Assembly: GCA_030765265.1 (NCBI GenBank)
Contig: JAVCCZ010000111.1
Location: forward strand, 1-37,822
Reading direction: 5' to 3'
Length of the DNA: 37,822 bases
Origin: Candidatus Erginobacter occultus
GTDB taxonomy: Bacteria > Auribacterota > Erginobacteria > Erginobacterales > Erginobacteraceae
In this document: positions 8,851 through 17,884 of the stretch, piece by piece
Numbering within the stretch: the stretch's first letter is position 1
Layout: every line of letters begins with the position of its first letter
The notes under the pieces: generated by a model
Told to the model about the DNA's origin: nothing
The model's input: the letters and a program-made list of their open reading frames with translations, nothing else
The model's database searches: none
Translations under genes and position numbers: made by a program

Positions 8851-9916
8851 TTTCGCCCTCCGGACCATCCGCCGGGGGAGACGGCCGACCGGGCTTTTGA
8901 TGGCGGCGGCCCTGATCGTCCTCGTGGAAGTTTTGCTGGCCCTCCACCCCCGGCCGGAATACAAGGACCTGGTCCGCCACCGGCTCTACAGCCCGGCCGT
9001 GGCCCCGGACATCGCCGAGAGCATCGTCCAGTGGCAGGTCGCCCACGCCACCCTGGTCAACGAGCAACAGGACCTGCTCCTCCTCGGGGACAGCGCCTGC
9101 CTCAACGGCCTGCTCGCCGTCGAACTGATGGAGAGAACGGGTTTGAAGACCTGGAACCTGGGGACCTTCGGCTTCACCTACACCACCGGCCACGCCGATA
9201 TCCTCGAACTCTTCATCGAGCGGAACGGGCCGCCACGGTTTTTAATCTACTATACTTCCTACTACCCCCTGGCCCGGGACCGGGGCACCCGGGCGGTGCG
9301 GAGCTGGCTGGGACGACTGCAACAATGGCTGGCCCCGGCGGAGCGAACTTCCCATCTCCTTCCCAGCCTCCGCTACCGGCGGGAGCTGCGGGACAGTATC
9401 TGGGCGCTGGGACGGGAGGAGATCGGTTACGCCGGGCTGGACGTCCCCCGGGGAAAATTCGGTTCCGACAACGAGGTCCGGCGGGAACTCTGGGAAAACC
9501 GGGGTTCCTTTCCCCGAGGCGCCGAGGAAGTATTCCCCGAAGACCGGTTCGAGGACGGTATCTCCTGGAACCCCCGGTTCCACCCCGACTGTGAAGGAGG
9601 TCTGCGCCGGATTGCGAAGACCGCCCGCGAATACAGCTTCCCGGTCATCATTCTTTTCAGCCCGCTCCCCGAGGCGGCAAACAGCAAGGCCGTTCGGAGG
9701 CAAGTGGCCGACCTGGAAGCCAACCTGGAGAGGGTCTTCGCCCGCTATCCAGGGGTTTCCCTGTATCAACCATTCCTCCGCTTCTACCCCGATGACCACT
9801 GTATAGATATGCGCCACCTGACCTTTGCCGGGACCAAACGGCAGACGGAAGAGATCGCCCGCTGGATCCGGGATCACTGGCTTGGCGAAGGGGGCGGGGA
9901 AGGGGAAGCCAGCTGA
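8825..9916 (+). CDS. SGNH/GDSL-like protein, probable partner of MBOAT in polymer O-acylation
   Basis: N-terminal TM helix; LLLLGDSACLNG (GDS block); DMRHLTFAGTKR (DxxH block); overlaps the MBOAT 3' end. Confidence 0.65.
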   Translation: MNSSIFNFNFALRTIRRGRRPTGLLMAAALIVLVEVLLALHPRPEYKDLVRHRLYSPAVAPDIAESIVQWQVAHATLVNEQQDLLLLGDSACLNGLLAVELMERTGLKTWNLGTFGFTYTTGHADILELFIERNGPPRFLIYYTSYYPLARDRGTRAVRSWLGRLQQWLAPAERTSHLLPSLRYRRELRDSIWALGREEIGYAGLDVPRGKFGSDNEVRRELWENRGSFPRGAEEVFPEDRFEDGISWNPRFHPDCEGGLRRIAKTAREYSFPVIILFSPLPEAANSKAVRRQVADLEANLERVFARYPGVSLYQPFLRFYPDDHCIDMRHLTFAGTKRQTEEIARWIRDHWLGEGGGEGEAS

Positions 9917-10078
9917 CCGCCGGCGGCCGAGGCCGGAGCGGACCGGGAGGGGCGGGGAGTATCCATTTTTTCTCAATACTCCGACAAGAGATATGCTATC
10001 GTAGCCGGGCCATCATAAACGGTATCGCCCCGGCGAAAAACAGTTATTTGCCGCCAACCGGAGACGGAGGAGAAGGTT

Positions 10079-11623
10079 ATGAACCAGGACCCGATATCCC
10101 GAACCACCATCCCGGTCCGGGTCGACCGGAGCCACCTGATCACCATCGGCCGGCGGCTCTACTCTCAGAGCCTGGAACTGATCCGGGAACTGGTCAACAA
10201 CTCCTACGACGCCGACGCCACCGAGGTCAGGATCACCATCGGGGAGGACGGGATCGAGGTCGCCGACAACGGCTCCGGGATGGACCTCGAGGGGCTGCAA
10301 CAGTATTTCAATATCGGTTCCCAGGAGAAGCTCTACCGCGACGTCTCGCCGAAGTTCCACCGCCAGCGGATCGGGCAGTTCGGGATCGGCAAGTTCGCCG
10401 GCCTCTCCGCCGCCGACCGCTTCGAGGTCTGGACCAAGCGGGGCGACTTCTCCGCCCGGGTGGTCTTCGACCGGAAAGACTGGGAGGAGGGCGGGGACGA
10501 GTGGGCGCTGCCGCTGGAGACCTTCCCCGTCCACCCCGGACGGCCCGACGGGACCCGGGTGGTCTTAAGCCAGGTGACGAAGAAGCTCGACCCCTTCAAG
10601 GTCGAGCGCAAGGTGATCGAGTCGGTCCCGATCAAGGCCCCCTCCTTCGCCGTCTACGTCAACGACAGCCGGGTCCGGGCGGTCCGGGTCCCGGGGAGGA
10701 AACTCCCTTTCCTCGAGGGAACGGAGTTCGGATTGGTCCACGGGGAGATCATCCTCGCCAGCCTCCCGAGGCCGGAGGTCGAGGAAGTGGGGATCGAGAT
10801 CAAGGTCAAGGGGGTGACCGTCCGGAGGGACCTCTTCGGGATGGAGCGGTGGGGGCGGGCGGCCGAGAGGATTATGGGCGAGATCCACGCCGATTTTCTT
10901 CCCGTGACCAGCGACCGATCGGGCTTCATCACCGACAGCCCCCAGTACGCCGCCTTCCTCGAGGCGGTGGAGAGGATCAAGTCCGAGATCCGGGTCCAGA
11001 TCGACCATCTCCGGGACAAGAAAGAGAACCGGAAGGTCTCCCGGGCCCTGCGGGAAGCGATGGAACGGGTGGAACAGGCCCTGCTGAAGAACCTCGACCT
11101 CTGCCCCCGGGGGATGATCCCGATGGGGGAAGCCGGGGAGGGATTCGGCGACGCCGCCCTGACCAAAGCCCCTTCCGGGAAGAAGGCCGGGGAGGAAGGC
11201 GGGGAGAAGGGACGGGGGAAAGATAAAAAAACCCGGAAGAAACGGACCGAGCGGCCCCACGTCCGGAAACTCACCCCCTCGGCGGTGGTCCGGAAGGTAA
11301 AGATGGGCCAGGTCGGGGTCACCTGCTGCATCGACCACTACTCCCCCGAGGGACCGGAGTGCTTCTCCGAGTCATCGGTCATCTACCTCAACCGCGACCA
11401 CCCCCTCTATAAACGCGAGTCCACCGACCGCCAGCGGCATATGATGCACGTCGGCCGCCTGATCACCCAGGAACTGGCGATGATGAAAGGCGCCGACTCC
11501 GCCCGCGACGCCTTCGAGCGCCAGAGCCTGCTGCTCCGCGACGCCTTCGCCGCCGAAGAAGGGGGGACAACCGGGAAGAAAAAGAAGAAATCCGGGAAAC
11601 CGGAGGGGAAAAAGGGTGAATAA
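10079..11623 (+). CDS. GHKL (Hsp90/MORC-like) ATPase domain protein
   Basis: N-box LIRELVNNSYDADAT, G1 VADNGSGMD, G2 IGQFGIGKFAGLSAADRFEVWTK; basic Lys-rich linker; conserved-looking C-terminal block. Confidence 0.8.
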   Translation: MNQDPISRTTIPVRVDRSHLITIGRRLYSQSLELIRELVNNSYDADATEVRITIGEDGIEVADNGSGMDLEGLQQYFNIGSQEKLYRDVSPKFHRQRIGQFGIGKFAGLSAADRFEVWTKRGDFSARVVFDRKDWEEGGDEWALPLETFPVHPGRPDGTRVVLSQVTKKLDPFKVERKVIESVPIKAPSFAVYVNDSRVRAVRVPGRKLPFLEGTEFGLVHGEIILASLPRPEVEEVGIEIKVKGVTVRRDLFGMERWGRAAERIMGEIHADFLPVTSDRSGFITDSPQYAAFLEAVERIKSEIRVQIDHLRDKKENRKVSRALREAMERVEQALLKNLDLCPRGMIPMGEAGEGFGDAALTKAPSGKKAGEEGGEKGRGKDKKTRKKRTERPHVRKLTPSAVVRKVKMGQVGVTCCIDHYSPEGPECFSESSVIYLNRDHPLYKRESTDRQRHMMHVGRLITQELAMMKGADSARDAFERQSLLLRDAFAAEEGGTTGKKKKKSGKPEGKKGE

Positions 11624-12116
11624 ACCGCCTCTGAATCCCCGCGTTAAAGAACTGATCGCTTCGCTCGGCCTGGCTCCCCACCCGGAGGGCGGCTATTACC
11701 GCGAGATCTTCCGCTCCCGGCGGAGGGTCGCCCACCCCGATACCGGCGGGGACCGTTCGGCCCTGACCGGGATCTACTTCCTCCTCGCCGCCGGGGAGGT
11801 CAGCCGCTGGCACCGGTGCCGCTCCGACGAGATCTGGCATTACCACGAGGGGGACCCGCTCGAACTCTGGACGGCGGACCCCGGATGTGGACGGATCGAG
11901 CGGAGACTCCTGGGGCCGGCGGGCGACGGCGGGGAGCCGGTCCGGACGGCCGCGGCCGGGCTCTGGCAGGCCGCCGACACCACCGGCGATTACACCCTGG
12001 TCGGCTGCGCGGTGGGGCCGGGGTTCGAGTTCGAGGACTTCGAGTTTCTCTCCGATTGTCCAGAAGCGGCCGGGGAGTTGCAGCGACGCCACCCGGAAGC
12101 GGCCCGCTTCCTCTGA
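11616..12116 (+). CDS. DUF985 cupin family protein (GTG start)
   Basis: LGLAPHPEGGYYREIFRS, TGIYFLLAAGEVSRWHRCRSDEIWHYHEGDPLEL, LVGCAVGPGFEFEDFEFL. Confidence 0.9.
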   Translation: MNKPPLNPRVKELIASLGLAPHPEGGYYREIFRSRRRVAHPDTGGDRSALTGIYFLLAAGEVSRWHRCRSDEIWHYHEGDPLELWTADPGCGRIERRLLGPAGDGGEPVRTAAAGLWQAADTTGDYTLVGCAVGPGFEFEDFEFLSDCPEAAGELQRRHPEAARFL

Positions 12117-12143
12117 TGATGAACTGAAACCAGGAGCAGCACT

Positions 12144-12560
12144 ATGCCGGAAACCAGGGAAAACACCGGGATCTCGAAACAACAGTGGGAAGAGCTGGCG
12201 GCGGCCGCCTGGGAATGCCGCCGGAACGCCTATATCCAGGGCGACACCCGGGTCGGGGCGGCCCTGCTGACCGGTTCGGGAAAGATCTTTACCGGCTGCA
12301 ACCTCGAGCATATCTTCCGCTGCCACGACGTCCACGCCGAGGTCAACGCCATCACCACGATGGTGGCCGCCGGGGCGACCGACCTGAAGGCGATCATCAT
12401 CGTCGCCGAGTGCGGGCTCTTCACCCCCTGCGGCGGCTGTCTGGACTGGATCTTCCAGCTCGGGGGCCCGGACTGCCTGGTCGCCTGCCAGGCCCGGACC
12501 GGGGGCGAGATCCGGGTCTTCACCGCCGCGGAGCTGATGCCGCAGTACCCGAGGTACTGA
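12144..12560 (+). CDS. Cytidine deaminase-like (blasticidin-S deaminase-like) protein
   Basis: HAEVNAITTMV and PCGGCLDWI zinc motifs; VGAALLTGSGKIFTGCNLEH. Confidence 0.85.
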   Translation: MPETRENTGISKQQWEELAAAAWECRRNAYIQGDTRVGAALLTGSGKIFTGCNLEHIFRCHDVHAEVNAITTMVAAGATDLKAIIIVAECGLFTPCGGCLDWIFQLGGPDCLVACQARTGGEIRVFTAAELMPQYPRY

Positions 12561-12565
12561 CTGCA

Positions 12566-12712
12566 GCACAGGCATTCCTGCCTGTAAAAGTAGCACAGGC
12601 GGCTCGCCTGTGAAAGTAGCACAGGCGGCTCGCCTGTGTAGCTCGGCAGGCCCCGCCGCACAGACAGGAATGTCTATGCTACTCTGTCGAAACAACACAG
12701 ACAGGAATGTCC
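12566..12712. repeat. Tandem palindromic (REP/BIME-like) array
   Basis: Units GCACAGGC(ATTCCT/GGCTC)GCCTGT(G/A)AAAGTA at 12566, 12593, 12619, plus related ACACAGACAGGAATGTC units near 12659 and 12696. Confidence 0.85.
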
Positions 12713-12743
12713 GAATCTTCCCGATTGAATTCAAGGAGGCGAT

Positions 12744-13223
12744 ATGAGCGACCATCTGAATGAACTGATCGACGAATCGATCCGGCTGGAGACGAACGTG
12801 GCCGATCTCTACCTCCGCTTCCAGGCCGCCTTCCCCGAGGACGCCGACTTCTGGTGGGCCCTGGCCCTGGAGGAGAAGAATCACGCCGCCCTGGTCCGCT
12901 CGCTGAAGGAACATTTCCTCCCGGTCGGCCAGGTCCCCGAGAACTTCCTCGCCTCCTCGCTGGAGACGGTAAAAGAAACCAACCGGTTGATCCGGGGACT
13001 GCTCGAGAAGTACCGCCGAACCCCGCCCGGCCTCGAGGAGGCCTTCCGGGTCGCCTGCCGGCTGGAGGAGGGGGCGGCGGAGATCCATTTCCAGGAGTTT
13101 ATGGACCGGGAGAGGACGTCGGAACTGGATAAGATCTTCCAGCGGCTGAACGCCGACGACAAGGACCACGGAAAGAAACTCCGCTCTTATATGAAAGCCC
13201 GGGGCTTGGCCTGCCCCGACTGA
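12744..13223 (+). CDS. Ferritin-like/rubrerythrin-like helical protein
   Basis: ETNVADLYLRF..LALEEKNHAALV..LEEGAAEIHFQEF..ADDKDHGKKL: E, ExxH, E, DxxH spacing of ferritin-like folds; RBS AGGAGG. Confidence 0.6.
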   Translation: MSDHLNELIDESIRLETNVADLYLRFQAAFPEDADFWWALALEEKNHAALVRSLKEHFLPVGQVPENFLASSLETVKETNRLIRGLLEKYRRTPPGLEEAFRVACRLEEGAAEIHFQEFMDRERTSELDKIFQRLNADDKDHGKKLRSYMKARGLACPD

Positions 13224-13279
13224 CCCGGCAGACTCGCTCTCCTACCTACTCCAAAGACGGAATATTCCCGGGCGCGCGC

Positions 13280-14284
13280 TTATTCCCACCACCTCTCCCA
13301 GAGCCGCTCGAACTCGTCGAGGTACCTCCTGGCCACCCCGGCGTGGTGGACGACCAGCATATTCTCGTTGTTGGCCAGGCCGGCCTGGCGGGTGGGGTTG
13401 AAGGACCCGGTGACGACAATCCGGCCGTCGATGACGAAGAACTTGTGGTGGAGGTAGTAGAGGTTCTGGTCCCAGCGGACGGCCATTCCGGCGTCGGCAA
13501 AAATCCGGTAACAGTTCCAGGGGCTCTCCTGGCCCCGTTCCATCACCCCCCGGACATCCACCCCCCGCAGGTGCCGCTCCAGCAGGGCCGCGGCCACCGG
13601 CTCCAGGGTGAAGGCGAAGGAGGCGAAGCGGATCTCTTTTTCCGCCCCGCGGATCAGCTCGATCAGCCTCTCCGCGCAGGGGTCCCGGGGAGCGAAGTAA
13701 CTCTCAACCCCGGACCGGCCGACCGTCAGCCGGGGTTGGGCGGTCGGCTCCCTCAAGGACGCGGAGAACCGGCCCCGCCAGAGATCGAGGAACTCCTCCT
13801 CGTAGTTAGCCGCCAGGCGTTTCGAGGCGATCACGATCACGTTGTTGTCGTCGCGGAAGCTCCCGGTCGCCCCCGGGTTGTAGGAACCGGTCCAGGTGAT
13901 GAAGGAGTCGATGACCATAAACTTGTGGTGCATAAATGTGGAGGGGTCGAAGTCGTTCATCAGCAGGTCCGACTCGGCCAGCCGGTGGGATACGGAGTCG
14001 ACGGGGCGGGCGGCCAGGTCGTCCATCACCACCCGGACGTCCACCCCCCGCGCCCGGGCCCGAAGCAGGGCCCGGGCGACCTCGTCAAGGGAGAAACTGT
14101 AAAAGGCCGCCCAGACCCGCTCCCGGGCGGAGTCGATCAGGGAGACCAGATGATCGGCAACCGGGTCGGCGGGGGTGAAGTAGACCCGGCACCAGGGGGG
14201 GAGCAGGCCTCTATCGGCCTCGGGCGGGGCAGGAGAACAGGCGGAGAGGAGGAGGAAAATCACGATCCAGGCCGGCTTGCTCAC
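13280..14284 (-). CDS. Phospholipase D-like (HKD) lipoprotein, nuclease candidate
   Basis: Lipobox LLLSACSP; two HxKx4D motifs HHKFMVID and HHKFFVID each followed by TGSxN. Confidence 0.9.
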   Translation of the reverse strand: MSKPAWIVIFLLLSACSPAPPEADRGLLPPWCRVYFTPADPVADHLVSLIDSARERVWAAFYSFSLDEVARALLRARARGVDVRVVMDDLAARPVDSVSHRLAESDLLMNDFDPSTFMHHKFMVIDSFITWTGSYNPGATGSFRDDNNVIVIASKRLAANYEEEFLDLWRGRFSASLREPTAQPRLTVGRSGVESYFAPRDPCAERLIELIRGAEKEIRFASFAFTLEPVAAALLERHLRGVDVRGVMERGQESPWNCYRIFADAGMAVRWDQNLYYLHHKFFVIDGRIVVTGSFNPTRQAGLANNENMLVVHHAGVARRYLDEFERLWERWWE

Positions 14285-16689
14285 GGCAATTCCTCCTCTC
14301 GCTCCGGCCGGAACGCACGCACCCGGAACTCCGCCCCGTCGGTCTCCACGGTCAGGCAGCCCTCTTCTCCGGTCCGGTAGACCGCGGTCCCCCGTTCGGA
14401 GAGAAAATCGCCGCAGTCGCGGGGGTAGCGGCCGAAGTATTTCTGCCCCTGGACCAGGAGGGCGGCGGCGGGGCTGACCGCCTCCAGAAAGAGGGGCGAA
14501 TTATGGGCGCTGGAGCCCCGCCGGGGGGCCTGGAGGATGGTGGAGCCGAGATCGGCCCCGGCCGCGACCAGGTCCTCCTGGGCGAAGATCCCGATCAGCG
14601 AGGGGAGGAGGACGGAGACCCGGTCGAAGACAACCCGGAGGACCAGGGAGTCGTCGATTTCAAAGGGGGACCCGGGCGGTTTCCGGGGCCAGAGAACTTC
14701 CAGCCGGCAGTTCCCGGCCTCGACCAGGTCCCCCCCGGTGAGCCGCCGGTAAGGGATCGAATTCTCCTCCAGCACTTCCCGGAAGCGGGGGTAGGAAGGC
14801 GAGGAGGGTCCCAGCGGATGATCGAGGACGGTCCCCACCATCACCGCCTCCCGGAGCCGGTTGAGGGTATTGAGATGGTCGAGGTGGGCCTGGGTCAGGA
14901 CCAGGAAATCGATCTTCCGGATCCGGTGCCGGTCGAGATAGGGGAGGACGATCGCCGGGATATCGCCGAACCGGTCGTCGTCGGTCGAGATCAGGATCGC
15001 CGGGCCGTCTTGCTCCCGGAGGAGGACCATCTGGCCGGAGCGGCCGTTGAAAAAGACCGCCTGAAGCGGGGGGAGATCGGGAGGCGGAGACAGGGCCGGG
15101 GCGGCGGCGGCGGCGAGCAGCAGAACCGCCAGCGCCGACCCCAGCCGGATCCGTCCCCGGCGGGTCCGGCCGGGGAGGGAGGCGAGGCCGAAGAGGAGAC
15201 CGTACCAGGCCGCCGCCCAGAGCGGGGGAAACCCGGCGACCCGGAGATAACCGCCCGGGAACCGGGAAAACCAGCCGACCAGCTGGAGGAGCAGGGGGAT
15301 GAGAAATCGGTTGGGGTAGTTGACCAGCCGGGCCAGGGGGAGGGCGATCAGCCCCAGCAGCCCGGCGGCGAAGCCGAGGCCGACCATCAGCCCGGCCAGG
15401 GGGACGATGACGATGTTGGCCGCCAGCGCCGGCAGCGAGATGAAACCGAAATAATGGGCGACCAGGGGGATCGCCCCCAGCTGGGCGGCCAAAGGGACGG
15501 CGATCGTCAGCCGCAGCCAGCGGGGCAGGAACCGGAGACCCCGGTCGAGGAGCGGGGTGACGGTGACGATCGAGAGCACGATCAGGAACGAGAGCTGGAA
15601 GCCGGCGGTGAAGAGGACCAGGGGGTTGAAGAGGAGGAGGAAGAGGGCGGAGGCGGCCAGGGCGGTAAAGGAGTTGCGGGGCTGGTTGAAGACATAGGCC
15701 AGGGAGTAAACCCCGGCCATCACCCCGGCCCGGACGGTGGCGGTGGAAGCTCCGGTCATCAGGACGTACCCGGCCACCAGCGGGATGAGCAAGGCGTGGC
15801 GGACCCGGAGGGGGAAGGGGCTGAAGACGAAGTTCCCGATCATCCAGATAAAGCCGACGTGAAGCCCGGAGACCACCAGGACGTGGATCACCCCGACCTG
15901 GCGGAACCGGTCCCGGATCTCGAAGGGGACCGGTCCCCGTTCCCCCAGCATCACCGCCTCCAGGATCACCGACTGCAATGATCCGGGGTGGCCGTGGCGG
16001 TCGGGGAGACTGGAGCGGAGAATTCCGGCCAGCCGGCGCTTCAGCCCCAGGGCCAGCCGGAGCGGAGAGAAGCCCGACGCCTCCCGGAGCAGTTCGAGGT
16101 GGTCGACGCTGTAGACCCGGCTCTCGGCGTAGATCGAGCTGGCCGCCAGCCGGGCCCGGGGGGAGGTCTCCCCCGGGTTGGTCGCCTCCGCGGGCAGGGT
16201 GATCTTTCCGGTCACCCGGACCAGGTTTCCCGGCTTCAGGATCTCCTCGGCCGCGCGGACCTGGCCGCGGAAGATCACCTGGAGCCGCCCGGTTACCGGG
16301 ATTTCGCCCTCCTCGCCGTCCGTCTTCCGGCAGGTTAGCCGGAAGCGGACGGAGTGCCTCCGGAAGTCCGGCTCCCCGTCCACCGTCCCGGTCACCGCCC
16401 GGGGCCGCTCGGAGGCGTACCGGGAGATATCCCCCGCCGGCACCCGGCCGGCCAACGAGTAGCGGAAAATCCCGAAGGCGGCGGCCAGGGCCCCCAACCC
16501 CGCCCAGAGCAGAACCCGGCGGAAGTTGCGGGATAAACTGCGCCCGATAAAGAGGAGGATAAATGAGACCAGTCCGGCGGCGGCGAGAATCAGCTCCGGC
16601 CGGACCGGCTGGGGCAGACGGCGCCCCAACACCAGCCCGAGGATGAAGCAAAGAGTGATCCGGACCAGGGGATAGACAGTTTTTACCAT
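14281..16689 (-). CDS. comEC: ComEC/Rec2 family DNA-uptake channel protein with a degenerate metallo-beta-lactamase domain
   Basis: VILEAVMLGERGPVPFEIRDRFRQVGVIHVLVVSGLHVGFIWM, RAGVMAGVYSLAY, multiple TMs, N-terminal OB-like region, C-terminal MBL-like region (LVLTQAHLDHL). ORF track start is 16806; MVKTVYPLVRI at 16689 is likelier. Confidence 0.9.
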   Translation of the reverse strand: MVKTVYPLVRITLCFILGLVLGRRLPQPVRPELILAAAGLVSFILLFIGRSLSRNFRRVLLWAGLGALAAAFGIFRYSLAGRVPAGDISRYASERPRAVTGTVDGEPDFRRHSVRFRLTCRKTDGEEGEIPVTGRLQVIFRGQVRAAEEILKPGNLVRVTGKITLPAEATNPGETSPRARLAASSIYAESRVYSVDHLELLREASGFSPLRLALGLKRRLAGILRSSLPDRHGHPGSLQSVILEAVMLGERGPVPFEIRDRFRQVGVIHVLVVSGLHVGFIWMIGNFVFSPFPLRVRHALLIPLVAGYVLMTGASTATVRAGVMAGVYSLAYVFNQPRNSFTALAASALFLLLFNPLVLFTAGFQLSFLIVLSIVTVTPLLDRGLRFLPRWLRLTIAVPLAAQLGAIPLVAHYFGFISLPALAANIVIVPLAGLMVGLGFAAGLLGLIALPLARLVNYPNRFLIPLLLQLVGWFSRFPGGYLRVAGFPPLWAAAWYGLLFGLASLPGRTRRGRIRLGSALAVLLLAAAAAPALSPPPDLPPLQAVFFNGRSGQMVLLREQDGPAILISTDDDRFGDIPAIVLPYLDRHRIRKIDFLVLTQAHLDHLNTLNRLREAVMVGTVLDHPLGPSSPSYPRFREVLEENSIPYRRLTGGDLVEAGNCRLEVLWPRKPPGSPFEIDDSLVLRVVFDRVSVLLPSLIGIFAQEDLVAAGADLGSTILQAPRRGSSAHNSPLFLEAVSPAAALLVQGQKYFGRYPRDCGDFLSERGTAVYRTGEEGCLTVETDGAEFRVRAFRPEREEELP

Positions 16690-16735
16690 TACATCTCCCC
16701 GGCTGTCAGCTAATGTCAAACCGGCTGGAAACCGG

Positions 16736-16787
16736 ATAATTTTCCCGCAATTTCCTTTTGATGGGAAGGAAATTCTGGCAAAATTAT
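16736..16787. promoter_or_regulatory. 52-bp co-centred dyad in the comEC/amgK divergent intergenic region
   Basis: ATAATTTT(16736-16743)..AATTTCCTT(16749-16757)-TTGATGGG-AAGGAAATT(16766-16774)..AAAATTAT(16780-16787). Confidence 0.6.
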
Positions 16788-16888
16788 TCGGCACATCGGT
16801 CTTCAACCCGAAAATGTAGAAATTCCTTGCCTGGCCGGTAATTGATTATTCTTTTTCCCCGCCGGTGAAGACCCGGGGATAAATCGAT

Positions 16889-17857
16889 ATGGAAAAAAGA
16901 TTGAGCAAGATCCGGAGCGCGCTCGCTCTCTCCGCCGGCGGACTGGTCCCGCTGGCCGGGGACGCCTCTCAGCGGCGGTTCTTCCGGGTGACCGGTCCGG
17001 CGGACGGACCGTCGGCGGTGCTGGTGGTCTTCCCGGAAGGGACCGGGGACGAGGAGGTGATCCGCTACACCGGGACCGGGCACCTCCTGCGGGAGGCCGG
17101 TCTCCCGGTCCCCGGGATCTACCGGCGGACCCGGGGCGCGCTCCTGGTCGAGGACTGCGGAGACGAACTTCTCCAGGAGGCGGTCCGGACACGCGCCCCC
17201 TTCCCCCTCTACCGGGAGGCGGCGGACTTGATCGGGGAGATGCAAAACCGGGTCCCGGCCTCCGCCGCCCTCAACCCGCCCTTCGACGAGGAGAAATTTC
17301 TCCGGGAACTGGAATTCTTCCTCACTCACACCGTCTCCGGCTTCTTCGGAGAAAAGCTCACCGCCGCCGAACAAGGGGAGTGGCGGAAGTCCTTCTCCGT
17401 TTTGGCCCGGGAACCGCTCTCCCAGCCCCGGGGCTTCTGCCATCGGGACTTCCACAGCCGCAACCTCCTGCTCCGGGACGGACAGCTGCGGATCATCGAC
17501 TTCCAGGACGGCCGCGCCGGCCCCTGGACCTACGACCTGGTCTCCCTGCTCGAAGATCCTTACGTTTCCCTGCCCCCCGGCCTCCCGGAAGAAATGAAAG
17601 CGCGGTTCCTCGCCGGCCGGCGGGGAGTTGATTTTTCCGGTGATTTTCGCCGGGGGTATGATATGATGGCCCTTCAACGCCTCCTGAAAGCCGCCGGGAC
17701 CTTCGGTTTCCAGGCGGAAAAAATGGGGAAGCACCATTACGCAGCCTATCTCCCCGCCGCCCTGGGCCGGGCAGCGGCGATAACCTCCGCCTACCCGGAG
17801 TTCGAGAGTTTGGGGGAGCAACTGGCGAAATACCTCCGGCGTTTGCCGCGGGCTTAA
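16889..17857 (+). CDS. amgK: Aminoglycoside phosphotransferase-family sugar kinase, AmgK-like (MurNAc/GlcNAc anomeric kinase)
   Basis: FCHRDFHSRNLLLRDGQLRIIDFQDGRAGPWTYDLVSLLEDPYV; adjacent to a MurU-like nucleotidyltransferase. Confidence 0.8.
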   Translation: MEKRLSKIRSALALSAGGLVPLAGDASQRRFFRVTGPADGPSAVLVVFPEGTGDEEVIRYTGTGHLLREAGLPVPGIYRRTRGALLVEDCGDELLQEAVRTRAPFPLYREAADLIGEMQNRVPASAALNPPFDEEKFLRELEFFLTHTVSGFFGEKLTAAEQGEWRKSFSVLAREPLSQPRGFCHRDFHSRNLLLRDGQLRIIDFQDGRAGPWTYDLVSLLEDPYVSLPPGLPEEMKARFLAGRRGVDFSGDFRRGYDMMALQRLLKAAGTFGFQAEKMGKHHYAAYLPAALGRAAAITSAYPEFESLGEQLAKYLRRLPRA

Positions 17858-17884
17858 GCTGCCGGAATGAGTATATTAAACAGC

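Noticed and set aside
12566-12712. CRISPR array
   Set aside because: Units are palindromic, 26-27 nt, contiguous with no unique spacers, and no cas genes are present.
12144-13223. Deaminase plus ferritin-like genes as a defence island
   Set aside because: No nuclease, helicase or sensor partners nearby; the motifs fit ordinary cytidine deaminase-like and ferritin-like proteins.
14503-16651. Long ORFs of 492 aa (+, 14503-15981) and 663 aa (-, 14660-16651)
   Set aside because: Both overlap comEC out of frame and have low-complexity composition.
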